From Anabaena catenula FACHB-362 (lineage in GTDB: Bacteria; Cyanobacteriota; Cyanobacteriia; Cyanobacteriales; Nostocaceae): a stretch of 64,000 nucleotides of DNA. The DNA lies in the NCBI RefSeq assembly GCF_014698735.1, contig NZ_JACJTQ010000031.1:1-64000 (forward strand). The letters are read 5' to 3'. The position numbers and the translations under genes were made by a program. Numbering within the stretch: position 1 is the first letter of the stretch; every line of letters starts with the position of its first letter. Below are positions 30,210 to 39,413 of this stretch, one piece after another. The notes under the pieces are model-generated. The model was not told the origin of the DNA. It made no database searches and was given only the letters and a program-made list of their open reading frames with translations.

Positions 30210-31724
30210 TTATTCTTGAGCTTGAATTTGCCTAACTACCGTCAAAGCCGAATAACTCACCCCCGCAGTTCCTTCACCTGGATGAGTAGAATCACCAACT
30301 AACCACAAATTATTAATAGGAGTACGATTAGCAAAACCAAAGGGGCCAAAAGTAGGAATTCTTTGACCAATACCACCAACAATACCGCTTTCTCTTCCGG
30401 TAAAATGAGCAAAAGTTTTAGGTGTGGCAGCTTCTACATAAATGATAGTTTCTGGCTTTAAATAAAAATATTGTGAAAGTTTAGATATTGCATCTTGGGT
30501 AAATTTTTGTTTTAACCCTTCATAATCTTGAGTATTCCACCAGGGAGTAAAATCAACAAAAGAAGAAGCGATAATTGTGGCTTTTCCGGCTGGTGCGCGG
30601 CCATCTCCTTCATGACTCACAGATACAAACAGGGAATTATTCTCGCCAATCGGTCCATTGATATCATATAAAAATTGTAGATGAGGCGGACAATCAGCAG
30701 GAATCGCACTTTTGTCTACACCTAAATAAACCACAAATGCACCAGAAGCTGGTGGTAGTTTGGCTACTCTTTGTTTATATCCAGATGGGGCATTTTCTCC
30801 TAATAACTCTACTAAATTTTGGACAGTGACATTAGCAACTACATGATCTGCCGATTCTGTCCAAGTTTCGCCGGTTTTCTGATTTTTAATAACTACAGCG
30901 TTAGCTTTACCATTTTCAACGTTGATTTTTTCGACCGTGTGGCGCATTAATAACTTACCACCGTCTCGTTCTAAAGATTCTACCAAGCGATCGCTCAATA
31001 CTTGCATACTACCCTGGAGATGAAACAATCCTTGGGGTAATTGAGAAACACTCAACGCTGTTGCAGCATAAAGCAAAGCCGTTTCTTCCGCACTAACTTG
31101 AGAATACAACTTGAGTTGTAAATCTAAAAACGTCCTCAGTCGGGAATCATTCCCTAAACCACATAACCTTAAAGCATGCCCCACAGTAAACAAAGTGAAA
31201 GGTGCAGTTATCAAGGTACTCGGACGCACTGCTTGGATTAATTGTCCTAAATCCCATAAATTACGCGGTGGTAAAACAGGATCACGTCCTTGAAATTCCC
31301 AACTAGCATCAAATAAAGTTGCTAATAATTGCCAAAATGGTTCACTACCAGGAAACTGTTTTTGACGTTCTTCCTGCCATTTGGCAGAATCACGCCAGAC
31401 ATTAATAGGTGTAGACTCCCCAGGGAGATAAACCGCACAAGCAGGGTCACAAGGCGTTGCTTCTGGCAAATCTATATTTAATTCTGAGAAAATGCGGTGA
31501 TGAATTCCCCCCGGTTCTAACCCCGCAACTTGAGTTGCACCGACATCAAAGGTAAAGCCTTGACGTTTGAATGTGGAAGCGCAACCACCGGGAACTAAAG
31601 CCTGATCGAGAATCAAGACGCTATAACCTCTATGTGCCAATAATGCACCGGCTGTAAGTCCACCTATACCCGCACCAACGACGATGACGCGGGATTGATT
31701 TTTGTTAAGGGAATGACTAGGCAT
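30210..31724 (-). CDS. crtD: Carotenoid C-3',4' desaturase, CrtD-like
   Basis: The 504-residue protein is an FAD-dependent carotenoid desaturase/isomerase family member. The dinucleotide-binding motif VVGAGIGGLTAGALLAHRGY opens the protein (residues 15-34), and the C-terminal signature near GLWLVGDSTHPGEGTAGV closes it. The sequence fits the cyanobacterial CrtD branch, which introduces the 3',4' double bond during myxol glycoside formation, better than phytoene desaturase or CrtH. The exact substrate is inferred. It stands alone, divergent from the 239-residue gene. Confidence 0.75.
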   Translation of the reverse strand: MPSHSLNKNQSRVIVVGAGIGGLTAGALLAHRGYSVLILDQALVPGGCASTFKRQGFTFDVGATQVAGLEPGGIHHRIFSELNIDLPEATPCDPACAVYLPGESTPINVWRDSAKWQEERQKQFPGSEPFWQLLATLFDASWEFQGRDPVLPPRNLWDLGQLIQAVRPSTLITAPFTLFTVGHALRLCGLGNDSRLRTFLDLQLKLYSQVSAEETALLYAATALSVSQLPQGLFHLQGSMQVLSDRLVESLERDGGKLLMRHTVEKINVENGKANAVVIKNQKTGETWTESADHVVANVTVQNLVELLGENAPSGYKQRVAKLPPASGAFVVYLGVDKSAIPADCPPHLQFLYDINGPIGENNSLFVSVSHEGDGRAPAGKATIIASSFVDFTPWWNTQDYEGLKQKFTQDAISKLSQYFYLKPETIIYVEAATPKTFAHFTGRESGIVGGIGQRIPTFGPFGFANRTPINNLWLVGDSTHPGEGTAGVSYSALTVVRQIQAQE

Positions 31725-31883
31725 TGATACTTAATTTTACAATTCTTAATATTACTACTCATAATTTTAAATTAAATCGGGCGTGGGGAAGGGGAAAATG
31801 GGGAGAATCAATTTTAGGAAATAATTTATTTATACTTATGTTTAGTTATACATTATTAGTAATGTCAAAAAGCACATAGGTTT

Positions 31884-32603
31884 ATGAGCAAAAATTTTGA
31901 AATCCAAGAATTAGCGATCGTTATTATCGCCAAAAATCTCAATCCCACCGTTCTGACTCCTGATTTCTTGAAATACACAGGAGTTGTTCCCGCAGATTGG
32001 GAGTTAGCAAAACAACCGGTTTATACCAATGGTGTAGTCCAGATTTTCTTTACCAATGGCTTGGGAATCGTTGCCCAGCCTAATAGTGTAACGTTATTGG
32101 AGAGTATAGGAACAAAACCAGCAGGAGAAGTGCTAGTACCTAAAATTACTCAAAACCTCATAAATAAACTATCCCAAGTAGAGTATCAAACAGTAGGAAT
32201 TAACCCCAGAGGATTTACCACCTTTAACTCAGAAGATGATGCCTATCAGTACATAAGTGGTAAACTTTTAGCACCAGGTTCATGGCAGCAATTTGGAGAA
32301 GGAAAAGTGAATGCTACTTTGCAGTTAACTTATCCTTTGAAACGGGGAACACTAAACTTGGGTATCAACCAAGTAAATGTTCAGTTTCCTGACAAACAAG
32401 CGGCAGCTATTTTATTTTCTGGTAATTTCAACTATCCTCTTGCTGGTGATACCCCAGCAGAACGAATACAGGACTTGCAACAAATAGTTAATAATTGGCA
32501 AGACTCTTTAAATACTTACCAACAATTGTTGGTAGAGAAATTCTTACCCTCGTCTGAAGCACCAAGGAGTCTTTCTGTTTTTCCCCCAATGGCAAAAAGT
32601 TGA
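31884..32603 (+). CDS. Conserved hypothetical protein, 239 aa
   Basis: The 239-residue soluble protein has no signal peptide and no catalytic motif I recognise. It looks like a cyanobacterial conserved family: IQELAIVIIAKNLNPTVLTP at the start, a beta-rich middle and NNWQDSLNTYQQLL near the end. It is divergent from crtD over a 159-base spacer and followed by repeat DNA. Function unknown. Confidence 0.65.
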   Translation: MSKNFEIQELAIVIIAKNLNPTVLTPDFLKYTGVVPADWELAKQPVYTNGVVQIFFTNGLGIVAQPNSVTLLESIGTKPAGEVLVPKITQNLINKLSQVEYQTVGINPRGFTTFNSEDDAYQYISGKLLAPGSWQQFGEGKVNATLQLTYPLKRGTLNLGINQVNVQFPDKQAAAILFSGNFNYPLAGDTPAERIQDLQQIVNNWQDSLNTYQQLLVEKFLPSSEAPRSLSVFPPMAKS

Positions 32604-32704
32604 TAAAAATGTAGTGGTGTAGTTTTCGTGTCGTGGGTTAAGAGAAACGCCGGAACTCATCGGCTCAGGATGATAGAATGGTGAGTTATCCTCGCCCCCA
32701 TTTT

Positions 32705-32801
32705 ATGTCGTGTCCGGTTGAATACTTATCATTAGGGAACCGCACGGAGACACGGGGACGGGTCGAGTTTTTTTGATAAGCAATTAGCCGGACTTGATAT
32801 T
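32705..32801. mobile_element. Family C small inverted-repeat element, copy 1
   Basis: The left end TATGTCGTGTCCGGTTGAAT and the right end (reverse complement AATATCAAGTCCGGCTAATT) match at about 20 of 28 positions. The element is about 97 bp and has no coding capacity. A second copy with the same ends is at 53986-54063. It looks like a MITE; the exact boundary and target duplication could not be fixed. Confidence 0.6.
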
Positions 32802-32929
32802 ACCTACAAATTCAGTTCTAAAAAATCCCCGGTTTCTGAGAGAAGTCGGGGATTTGAGACTTTCGATATCCACATTAAGGGGGTTGTAAGATATGAGAAG
32901 TAACAAAGCTCTTCACCTCACCACAACCA

Positions 32930-34207
32930 ATGACTTCAACTCTGCTAAAATTTCCACGCCTCAATGCTCCCACACTGCACCATTTACCTAATGGTTTAAC
33001 CATCATCGCCGAACAAATGCCCGTGGAAGCAGTGAACCTCAGCTTATGGGTAAAAATTGGCTCTGCTGTAGAGTCAGATGCTATTAACGGAATGGCTCAC
33101 TTTTTAGAGCATATGATTTTTAAAGGAACACAGCAATTAGTTAGTGGAGAATTTGAACGGCGAATTGAAGAACGGGGTGCGGTGACTAATGCGGCTACGA
33201 GCCAAGATTACACTCATTACTATATCAATACGGCTCCTCAGGACTTTGCAGAACTCGCTCCGCTACAAATGGATGTTGTATTTAATGCAAGTATTCCTGA
33301 TGATGCTTTTGAACGGGAACGTTTGGTAGTTCTGGAAGAAATCAGGCGTTCAGAAGATAATCCCCGTCGTCGTACTTTTCGCCGGGTAATGGAAACTGCT
33401 TTTGATTCTTTACCCTACCGTCGTCCGGTACTGGGGCCAGAAGAGGTGATTTCTCAAGTTAAACCGCAACAAATGCGGGATTTTCATGCTAATTGGTATC
33501 AACCACAATCAATTACTGCGGTAGCTGTGGGTAATTTACCTGTAGAAGAGTTAGTAAATATTGTGGCTGAGGGATTAAATAAAAATAGTGAAATCTTAAC
33601 TGTCAAGGGAGAACGGGAAACAGTTATTCCTGAACCAGCCTTTACAGAAATTGTCCGTGGGGAATTTATTGATGAAAGTCTCCAGCAAGCCAGGTTGGTG
33701 ATGATTTGGCGAGTACCTGGTTTGATGGAGTTAAATGACACTTATGCACTAGACGTTGTCGCGGGAATTTTAGGACATGGACGCACATCAAGATTAGTGC
33801 AGGATTTACGAGAAGAACGGGGATTGGTATCTTCAATTTCTGTGAGTAATATGAGTAATTTGTTGCAAGGTGTCTTTACTATTTCCGCAAAGTGTGATGT
33901 AGAAAATTTAGCGGTAGTAGAGGAAGCGATCGCACAACATCTGCATATACTACAAACAGAGATCGTAAAAGAGTCGGAAATTGCCCGTGTGCGGCGACGT
34001 GTGGCGAATAGATATGTTTTTGGGAATGAAACCCCAAGCGATCGCGCCGGCTTATATGGTTATTATCAATCTTTAATTGGTGATTTAGAACCAGCATTTA
34101 ACTACCCAGATTATATTCAAGCCCAAGATGCAAATCATCTTCTGCAAGCAGCACAACAATATCTTTCCCCCAATGCTTATGGTGTAGTTGTAATTAAACC
34201 AGCGTAG
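32930..34207 (+). CDS. M16 family zinc peptidase
   Basis: The 425-residue protein is an M16B-type processing peptidase (PqqL/MPP-like). The inverted zinc motif HxxEH is His57-Phe-Leu-Glu60-His61, and the third ligand is a Glu in VLEEIRR, about 76 residues further. Members cut small peptides or precursors inside a clamshell chamber. In many cyanobacteria two M16 genes sit side by side; only one is here, so the partner may be elsewhere or the enzyme is a homodimer. A GC-rich hairpin follows the stop. Confidence 0.9.
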   Translation: MTSTLLKFPRLNAPTLHHLPNGLTIIAEQMPVEAVNLSLWVKIGSAVESDAINGMAHFLEHMIFKGTQQLVSGEFERRIEERGAVTNAATSQDYTHYYINTAPQDFAELAPLQMDVVFNASIPDDAFERERLVVLEEIRRSEDNPRRRTFRRVMETAFDSLPYRRPVLGPEEVISQVKPQQMRDFHANWYQPQSITAVAVGNLPVEELVNIVAEGLNKNSEILTVKGERETVIPEPAFTEIVRGEFIDESLQQARLVMIWRVPGLMELNDTYALDVVAGILGHGRTSRLVQDLREERGLVSSISVSNMSNLLQGVFTISAKCDVENLAVVEEAIAQHLHILQTEIVKESEIARVRRRVANRYVFGNETPSDRAGLYGYYQSLIGDLEPAFNYPDYIQAQDANHLLQAAQQYLSPNAYGVVVIKPA

Positions 34208-34235
34208 GGGCGGGGTTTCCCCGCCCTTAATTTTC
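34208..34235 (+). terminator. GC-rich hairpin after the M16 peptidase gene
   Basis: GGGCGGGG and CCCCGCCC form a perfect 8-bp stem with a TTT loop at 34208-34226, followed by TTAATTTTC. It begins right at the M16 stop. A decayed relative (GGGGCGGGGTTTCC) lies at about 54208-54225, so it is also a dispersed repeat. Confidence 0.65.
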
Positions 34236-34311
34236 AATATCCATTGGTAATCTCTTCTTAACAACTGACAAGTAAGGGCGAGTTTTAATTCGCCTCCCTA
34301 ACTAACAAACT

Positions 34312-35181
34312 ATGATTTGGCAAGAAATTGATACTCATATTAGCCAAGTGACTGGCCAAAAATTCCAAACTCAGCAACATTTATCCGTAAGCGGTGGCTG
34401 TATTAATCAAGGTTATGCTGTGAGTGATGGTAAGCTGACTTACTTTGTTAAGCTTAACCAAGCATCCCAAGTGACGATGTTTGAAGCCGAAATGCTGGGT
34501 TTACAGCAAATGCATCACACCAATACAATCCTTGTTCCTCAACCTTTATGTTGGGGAACTGCGAGCAATTCTAGTTATATTGTGTTGGAATGGCTAGAAA
34601 TGCGAGATAGTGATAGCAAATCTTGGCAAGAAATGGGGCGTAAATTAGCAGCAATGCACAAAGTTACCAGTCAACAGGGTTTTGGCTGGGATATGAATAA
34701 TACTATTGGTTCAACACCACAAATTAATACTTGGACTGATAATTGGGCAGAATTTTATACTAAACATCGCTTAGGTTATCAATTTCAGTTAGCAACGCGA
34801 CGTGGTGGAAGTTTCCCCCTGCAAGATAAGTTATTAGCTGCTATCCCAGAATTATTGGCAGATCATCATCTCCAACCATCTTTAGTACATGGTGATTTAT
34901 GGGGAGGAAATGCAGGTTGTACTGTTGATGGGGAACCAGTGATTTTTGATCCGGCAACTTATTTTGGTGATCGAGAAGTTGATATAGCAATGACAGAACT
35001 TTTTGGTGGGTTTCCACCGACTTTTTATCAAGGTTATAAAGAGGTGTTTCCCCTAAATTCAGAATACGAAAAACGAAAAACTATTTATAATCTTTATCAC
35101 GTTTTAAATCATTTTAATTTATTTGGTGGTGGTTATGCTGCTCAAGCAAATCAAATGATTGAAAGAATTTTGCGTGGTTGA
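34312..35181 (+). CDS. Fructosamine kinase family protein
   Basis: The 289-residue protein has the aminoglycoside-phosphotransferase-like kinase fold of the fructosamine kinase family, which phosphorylates sugar adducts on proteins so that they detach. The catalytic loop is LVHGDLWGGNAG (near residue 200) and the metal-binding segment is VIFDPATYFGDREVD. The N-terminal SVSGGCINQGY corresponds to the glycine-rich loop. The actual substrate is not known. The 2OG oxygenase gene follows after 51 bases on the same strand. Confidence 0.88.
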   Translation: MIWQEIDTHISQVTGQKFQTQQHLSVSGGCINQGYAVSDGKLTYFVKLNQASQVTMFEAEMLGLQQMHHTNTILVPQPLCWGTASNSSYIVLEWLEMRDSDSKSWQEMGRKLAAMHKVTSQQGFGWDMNNTIGSTPQINTWTDNWAEFYTKHRLGYQFQLATRRGGSFPLQDKLLAAIPELLADHHLQPSLVHGDLWGGNAGCTVDGEPVIFDPATYFGDREVDIAMTELFGGFPPTFYQGYKEVFPLNSEYEKRKTIYNLYHVLNHFNLFGGGYAAQANQMIERILRG

Positions 35182-35232
35182 TAAAAAATTTATTGATCTC
35201 ACTAAATACTGAAATATCTTTTTCTATTCATC

Positions 35233-35853
35233 GTGAAATATTATCAACTACAAACAAGCGTTTTACCTAATAATTACCTTAATGACTTGTGGGGAGAAAT
35301 CCAAGCTAGTCCTTATTTTGCTGTCAACAATCTCAACCGTGATTTTATCAACACCAAAGGCTTTTCTGTGGTGTTTCAACGTCAGGGATTAAAAACAGTT
35401 GAACAAAAATTTCCTTTTTTTAAGCCCTATTTGGATTTAGCAATCCAGCCTAACTGTAATGCATTTTATCTAAATCCTTTGCTGCTAAAAGAAGGCTCTC
35501 GTGTTGATCCACATATAGATCGCTCCTTGCGTTCTTACTGCAAAACCATTGAACCTCCTCTTCTTGTTAGTGTTCTCTATGTGCGAGTACCAGAAAACAT
35601 GGAGGGAGGAGAATTGGTGTTAAAATCTCCTAAGCGCCAAGTTGGGCAAATTAAGCCTCAAAGCAATACGCTGGTTTACTTTCAAGGTGATTTAACTCAT
35701 TCTGTTAATGCAGTGACAACTCCTGGAAATCGTCTAAGTTTAGTTTGTGAACAGTATCATCTCAGTGAAGCTGAACTTGAAGAAATCCCAGAATTTACCT
35801 TAGAATCAAGGGCTAGTCAATCTGCAAATAAAAAACGAAAGTATGGCTATTAG
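35233..35853 (+). CDS. 2OG-Fe(II) oxygenase family protein
   Basis: The 206-residue protein has the iron-binding facial triad of 2-oxoglutarate dioxygenases: His94 and Asp96 in DPHIDRS, and His156 in DLTHSV. Arg167 in PGNRLSL would bind 2-oxoglutarate. It resembles prolyl-hydroxylase-like proteins. It starts at a GTG with weak upstream pairing. The substrate is unknown. It may share a transcript with the fructosamine kinase-like gene upstream. Confidence 0.8.
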   Translation: MKYYQLQTSVLPNNYLNDLWGEIQASPYFAVNNLNRDFINTKGFSVVFQRQGLKTVEQKFPFFKPYLDLAIQPNCNAFYLNPLLLKEGSRVDPHIDRSLRSYCKTIEPPLLVSVLYVRVPENMEGGELVLKSPKRQVGQIKPQSNTLVYFQGDLTHSVNAVTTPGNRLSLVCEQYHLSEAELEEIPEFTLESRASQSANKKRKYGY

Positions 35854-35993
35854 AGATATTCAGATATAAATTAGACCATATCGCCAAATATCAAGACTGT
35901 TATAACCTGAGATATTTGAGGAAATAAGGTTGTTTATCAATAACAAATAATGCTCTGATGCTCCTTCCCTATTCCCTGTTTCCTGTTACATCT

Positions 35994-36839
35994 TTAAAAT
36001 GGTGAGATAGAAAGAGATTCTACTTTTTTTACCCCTGCTGGTGGTGTAAAAGTGAAAGTTTGAGCGTCTATAGCTGGAGCGGTTGTTCTTGCCAAGATTT
36101 TTTCTGTTACCACAATGTCTAACCCCTCGCTGTTACCCCTCATTTCTAGTTGCTTGAGGTTTGCAGTTTGTGGTTGAATGAAACCACTAAAGGTAAAACC
36201 CTCTCTTGAATCTTTATAAGTATAGATAGATAACTCCTCACCATCAACTGTACGTTGTTCCTGTTGTAATTCCTTTAGGTTAGTCAAGCCAGCTTCTTGT
36301 AAAGTGGATTTGCTGTTCTCAGATTGAGCAATGGGTTGTCTAGCATCTTCTGGAAATTCTATAAACATCAAGGATGATATACCTATTAAAAATGATTCCC
36401 TGAAATCTGTATAGGAAGTTACAGCATATTGTTTCAAATCAGGTCGGTAAATCCAAACTTGTTCCCCATCAGAAATTACTAACCTGGTGGACTTTCCTTT
36501 ATCTCCCTGTTCTGTAAAAGTAATTTCCGAGCGAAATTTTCTACCTGACTGGGCGATAGTTTTAGTTTTAATGTTAAATTTGACATCAAAACCTTCCGTC
36601 CTAGCACTTACTAAGGATTCAGATTCAGTGAGATAGCGATCGCTCTGCAAAAAGTCCCTTATAGTTTTAGCTAGTAAGTCAATATCGGGTGTTGTCTCAG
36701 CTTGAGCAATACTTGTAGTTGAGTAATTAGCAATCTGTAAAGGTAGTTCTGTGATAGCACTTACTTTCCCTGCTAGTAGGGTGATTAAGCTAACAGATGA
36801 GATGATGGTTAGTGTAAGTTTGATGGGGTAACTTTTCAT
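35994..36839 (-). CDS. LolA-like periplasmic protein
   Basis: The 281-residue protein has a signal peptide (hydrophobic residues 8-25, cleavage near KVSA). The mature part resembles outer-membrane lipoprotein carrier or DUF2092 proteins: a half-barrel with FRSEITF, LVISDGEQVWIYRPDLKQY and a C-terminal AQTFTFTPPAGVKKV strand. It probably binds a hydrophobic ligand in the periplasm. It stands alone and is divergent from the kinase gene. The exact subfamily is uncertain. Confidence 0.7.
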   Translation of the reverse strand: MKSYPIKLTLTIISSVSLITLLAGKVSAITELPLQIANYSTTSIAQAETTPDIDLLAKTIRDFLQSDRYLTESESLVSARTEGFDVKFNIKTKTIAQSGRKFRSEITFTEQGDKGKSTRLVISDGEQVWIYRPDLKQYAVTSYTDFRESFLIGISSLMFIEFPEDARQPIAQSENSKSTLQEAGLTNLKELQQEQRTVDGEELSIYTYKDSREGFTFSGFIQPQTANLKQLEMRGNSEGLDIVVTEKILARTTAPAIDAQTFTFTPPAGVKKVESLSISPF

Positions 36840-37112
36840 TTTATCGTGTTTAGATGCTTGAAGAAAAAATAGTATCTACATCTCATCCCGCCTATTACTG
36901 TTTGAGCAGGAGAAAATAAATCACAACAGTGATTATACAGTGAGCAGATGATTTTAATACAAAGTCTACTCAGCAAGTTTAGACTAAATCTTTCTTCTCG
37001 GTACAGTTAATAAGCGACAATTTTTCCAAATGTCTCGTATCGGAAACATCCTATCGCTACATCGTCAAAGTATCTGGTATACATTGGGAAGGGTTGTCGT
37101 TTGTAACCGAGC

Positions 37113-38981
37113 ATGACACAAACACTGCTAAACAATCGCTATCAAGTTATTCAGGTACTCGGTGCTGGGGGGTTTGGTGAAACCTTTCTAGCAGAAGATA
37201 CCCATATGCCTTCTCGTCGTCGGTGCGTTATCAAGCAACTCAAACCGATTAGCAATGATGCAAAAACCTATCAAATAATTCAAGACAGGTTTAAACGAGA
37301 AGCTGCTACCTTGGAACATCTAGGTGAAGCTAGTGACCAAATTCCTAAACTCTACGCTTACTTTCCTGAAAATGGGCAGTTTTACCTTGTCCAAGAATGG
37401 ATTCAAGGTCAAACGCTAACCCAGATGATTGAAGCTAAAGGATATATAGCTGAAAAAACTGTTCGGGAAATTCTTTTCAGCTTGCTGTCAGTTTTAGATT
37501 ACGTCCACAGTAAAGGCATTATTCATCGAGATATCAAGCCAGATAATGTTATCCTTCGCACTCAAGATAACAAACCAGTTTTAATTGATTTCGGTGCAGT
37601 TAAGGAAACTATCCGTACCGTCATTAATCCTTCAGGACAGCCCCTCCAATCCCTAGTCATAGGGACACCAGGGTATATGCCCAGTGAGCAAGCCATCGGT
37701 CGTCCAGTTTATGCTACTGATATCTATAGCTTAGGCTTAACGGCGATTTATTTACTCACTGGTAAACAACCCCAAGAATTAGAAACTGACCCGCAGACAG
37801 GGCAAATACTTTGGCAACAATACGCTGCTGGTATATCCCCAGAATTATTTAGGGTACTCTCTCAAGCAATTGAACCACGTCCGAGCGATCGCTATAGCAC
37901 TGCCAGTAAAATGCTATACGCCTTACAATCTCTCAGTGTTATCCCCTCACAGTCTCCTGTTACTAGGGCGACAATCAGCCTCAGTCCCCCCCCTGCTACC
38001 ATTCAGCCCACTCAGCCAATATCTTCATCTCCCAAAATTCCCGTCATCAAAACAGCTAACTATTCTGAAAACTGGCAAAAACCAGCTTTGATTGTCGGTA
38101 GTTTGTTAGTGGTAAGTTTAGTCACGAATGCAGCTATTTCTAGCATTAACCGTCAGCAACAACCCGCTGTCCCCATTGCTGCTAATCCCACTGTCTCACC
38201 GGAACCGCCAACTCCTACTGTTTTACCCACAAGTTCTGCTGTTTTTGAGCAACCTTCCCCAAGTCCAGTGGCACCTAGACCCTCAACGCAGCAGCAAATT
38301 ATTTCTAATCCTGCGCCGGAGGATACTGTTTCAGAGGCATTGACACCAACACCAATACCAGTTGAAGAACCTGTTAGTCAAGCTACTCCTACCCCTACAG
38401 TCATATCAACACCACCACCCGAAACAGAAGATAATCAGGTTCAACCGGAAGCAGTCCCCACAGTAGATGTATCTACCGCTTCCCAGAAAAAGCCAGATCA
38501 GAAAAAACAAGATTTAAGTAATCCATTAAATGCTAGTAATATCAGTCAAACTGTGCCAGCATTTCCTACAGGTACATCAAGAAGTACCATAGAAGCAACT
38601 CTTGGAAAGAAAAAAGATTTAAGAGGCTTGTGGAGTAATACTCGTGCTGTTACTTATAAGGTAGTACCAAACCAAATTGATTTAGGCTACTTATTTGACC
38701 GTAAATCTGGAGTTTTGCGACAAACTGAGGCAGCTTTTGCCGAAACAGTAAACCCCCAACTCATGCAGTCAACATTGAATGGAATGTTAGGTGGACAAGC
38801 AACAGGAGAAATTCAGCAAGGACTAAAACAGGTACAACAGCGTCAGTTAGATAATTTCCAGTTTAGTAAAGGTTCTGTTAAAGGTCAGATAGTCCGGCAA
38901 AACTGTGATTTTATTTACATTAGTATTTGGGATGCAGATTTACATGATTTTGTGAATCCGGCGAACGCAAAACAATGTTAA
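37113..38981 (+). CDS. Serine/threonine protein kinase
   Basis: The 622-residue protein has an N-terminal Hanks-type kinase domain (about 8-275): glycine loop GAGGFGETF, Lys41, catalytic HRDIKPDN with Asp140, and DFG with Asp159. A transmembrane helix follows (about 324-343), then a long Pro/Thr/Ser-rich linker (350-485) and a C-terminal extracytoplasmic domain (about 490-622) that I recognise only as common in cyanobacterial kinases. All catalytic residues are present, so it should be active. What it senses is unknown. Confidence 0.9.
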   Translation: MTQTLLNNRYQVIQVLGAGGFGETFLAEDTHMPSRRRCVIKQLKPISNDAKTYQIIQDRFKREAATLEHLGEASDQIPKLYAYFPENGQFYLVQEWIQGQTLTQMIEAKGYIAEKTVREILFSLLSVLDYVHSKGIIHRDIKPDNVILRTQDNKPVLIDFGAVKETIRTVINPSGQPLQSLVIGTPGYMPSEQAIGRPVYATDIYSLGLTAIYLLTGKQPQELETDPQTGQILWQQYAAGISPELFRVLSQAIEPRPSDRYSTASKMLYALQSLSVIPSQSPVTRATISLSPPPATIQPTQPISSSPKIPVIKTANYSENWQKPALIVGSLLVVSLVTNAAISSINRQQQPAVPIAANPTVSPEPPTPTVLPTSSAVFEQPSPSPVAPRPSTQQQIISNPAPEDTVSEALTPTPIPVEEPVSQATPTPTVISTPPPETEDNQVQPEAVPTVDVSTASQKKPDQKKQDLSNPLNASNISQTVPAFPTGTSRSTIEATLGKKKDLRGLWSNTRAVTYKVVPNQIDLGYLFDRKSGVLRQTEAAFAETVNPQLMQSTLNGMLGGQATGEIQQGLKQVQQRQLDNFQFSKGSVKGQIVRQNCDFIYISIWDADLHDFVNPANAKQC

Positions 38982-39000
38982 ATTCTAAATCAAGATTTAC

Positions 39001-39350
39001 AGGATTAAATGTAGTTATCTTCACTGGATTTTTTTCATCTTTATCCTCTGAATCAGGATTTACAAGATGAGAGGATTTACAGGATTTAATGTAGTTATCT
39101 TCACTGGTTTTTTCATCCTGTACATCCTTAAATCCTTAGCATCCTGATTCAGACATTTGTCGAGGATTTAATGTATAGCAACGGACAGGGCGGTTAGGAC
39201 ACCAACTGATTATAAAACCTAGACACCAAAAGACTCTTCAGACTGTCACCTGTCACCTGTTCCCTGTCACCTGCTATAGTTATCTTCACTGGATTTTTTT
39301 CATCCTGTACATCCTTAAATCCTGAGCATCCTGATTCAGACATTTATCAA
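39001..39350. repeat. Three tandem ~80-bp repeat units
   Basis: Units start at 39001, 39081 and 39163, each beginning AGGATT(T)AATGTAGTTATC and carrying TCTTCACTGG, then TTTTTTCATC; units 2 and 3 also carry CATCCTGTACATCCTTAAAT and ATCCTGATTCAGACATTT. Unit 3 is split by a 101-bp family A element. The DNA is non-coding. It lies between the kinase gene and the rplL terminator. Confidence 0.8.
39176..39276 (+). mobile_element. Family A element, copy 1 (101 bp), with TA target duplication
   Basis: The element runs TAGCAACGGACAGG ... CACCTGCTA with imperfect terminal inverted repeats and is flanked by TA on both sides (39174-39175 and 39277-39278). It interrupts the third tandem unit: units 1 and 2 read AATGTAGTTATC, while here AATGTA and TAGTTATC are split, which defines the empty site and the TA duplication. 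Its reverse complement differs from copy 2 (54098-54198) at 2 of 101 bases. No coding capacity. Confidence 0.85.
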
Positions 39351-39351
39351 T

Positions 39352-39377
39352 AAAAAAAGGAGCCTGATTCAGACTCC
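39352..39377 (-). terminator. Intrinsic terminator of the ribosomal protein operon
   Basis: On the minus strand GGAGTC pairs with GGCTCC (one G-U) around TGAATCA and is followed by TTTTTTT. It lies 37 bases past the rplL stop, a good end for the whole minus-strand cluster. Confidence 0.82.
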
Positions 39378-39413
39378 TCACTCAAAAAAGATCAAGTAAT
39401 TTATAATTACGAA

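Noticed and set aside
38982-39413. Tandem units after the kinase gene as part of a coding repeat
   Set aside because: All frames carry stops, and the units resemble dispersed intergenic repeats.
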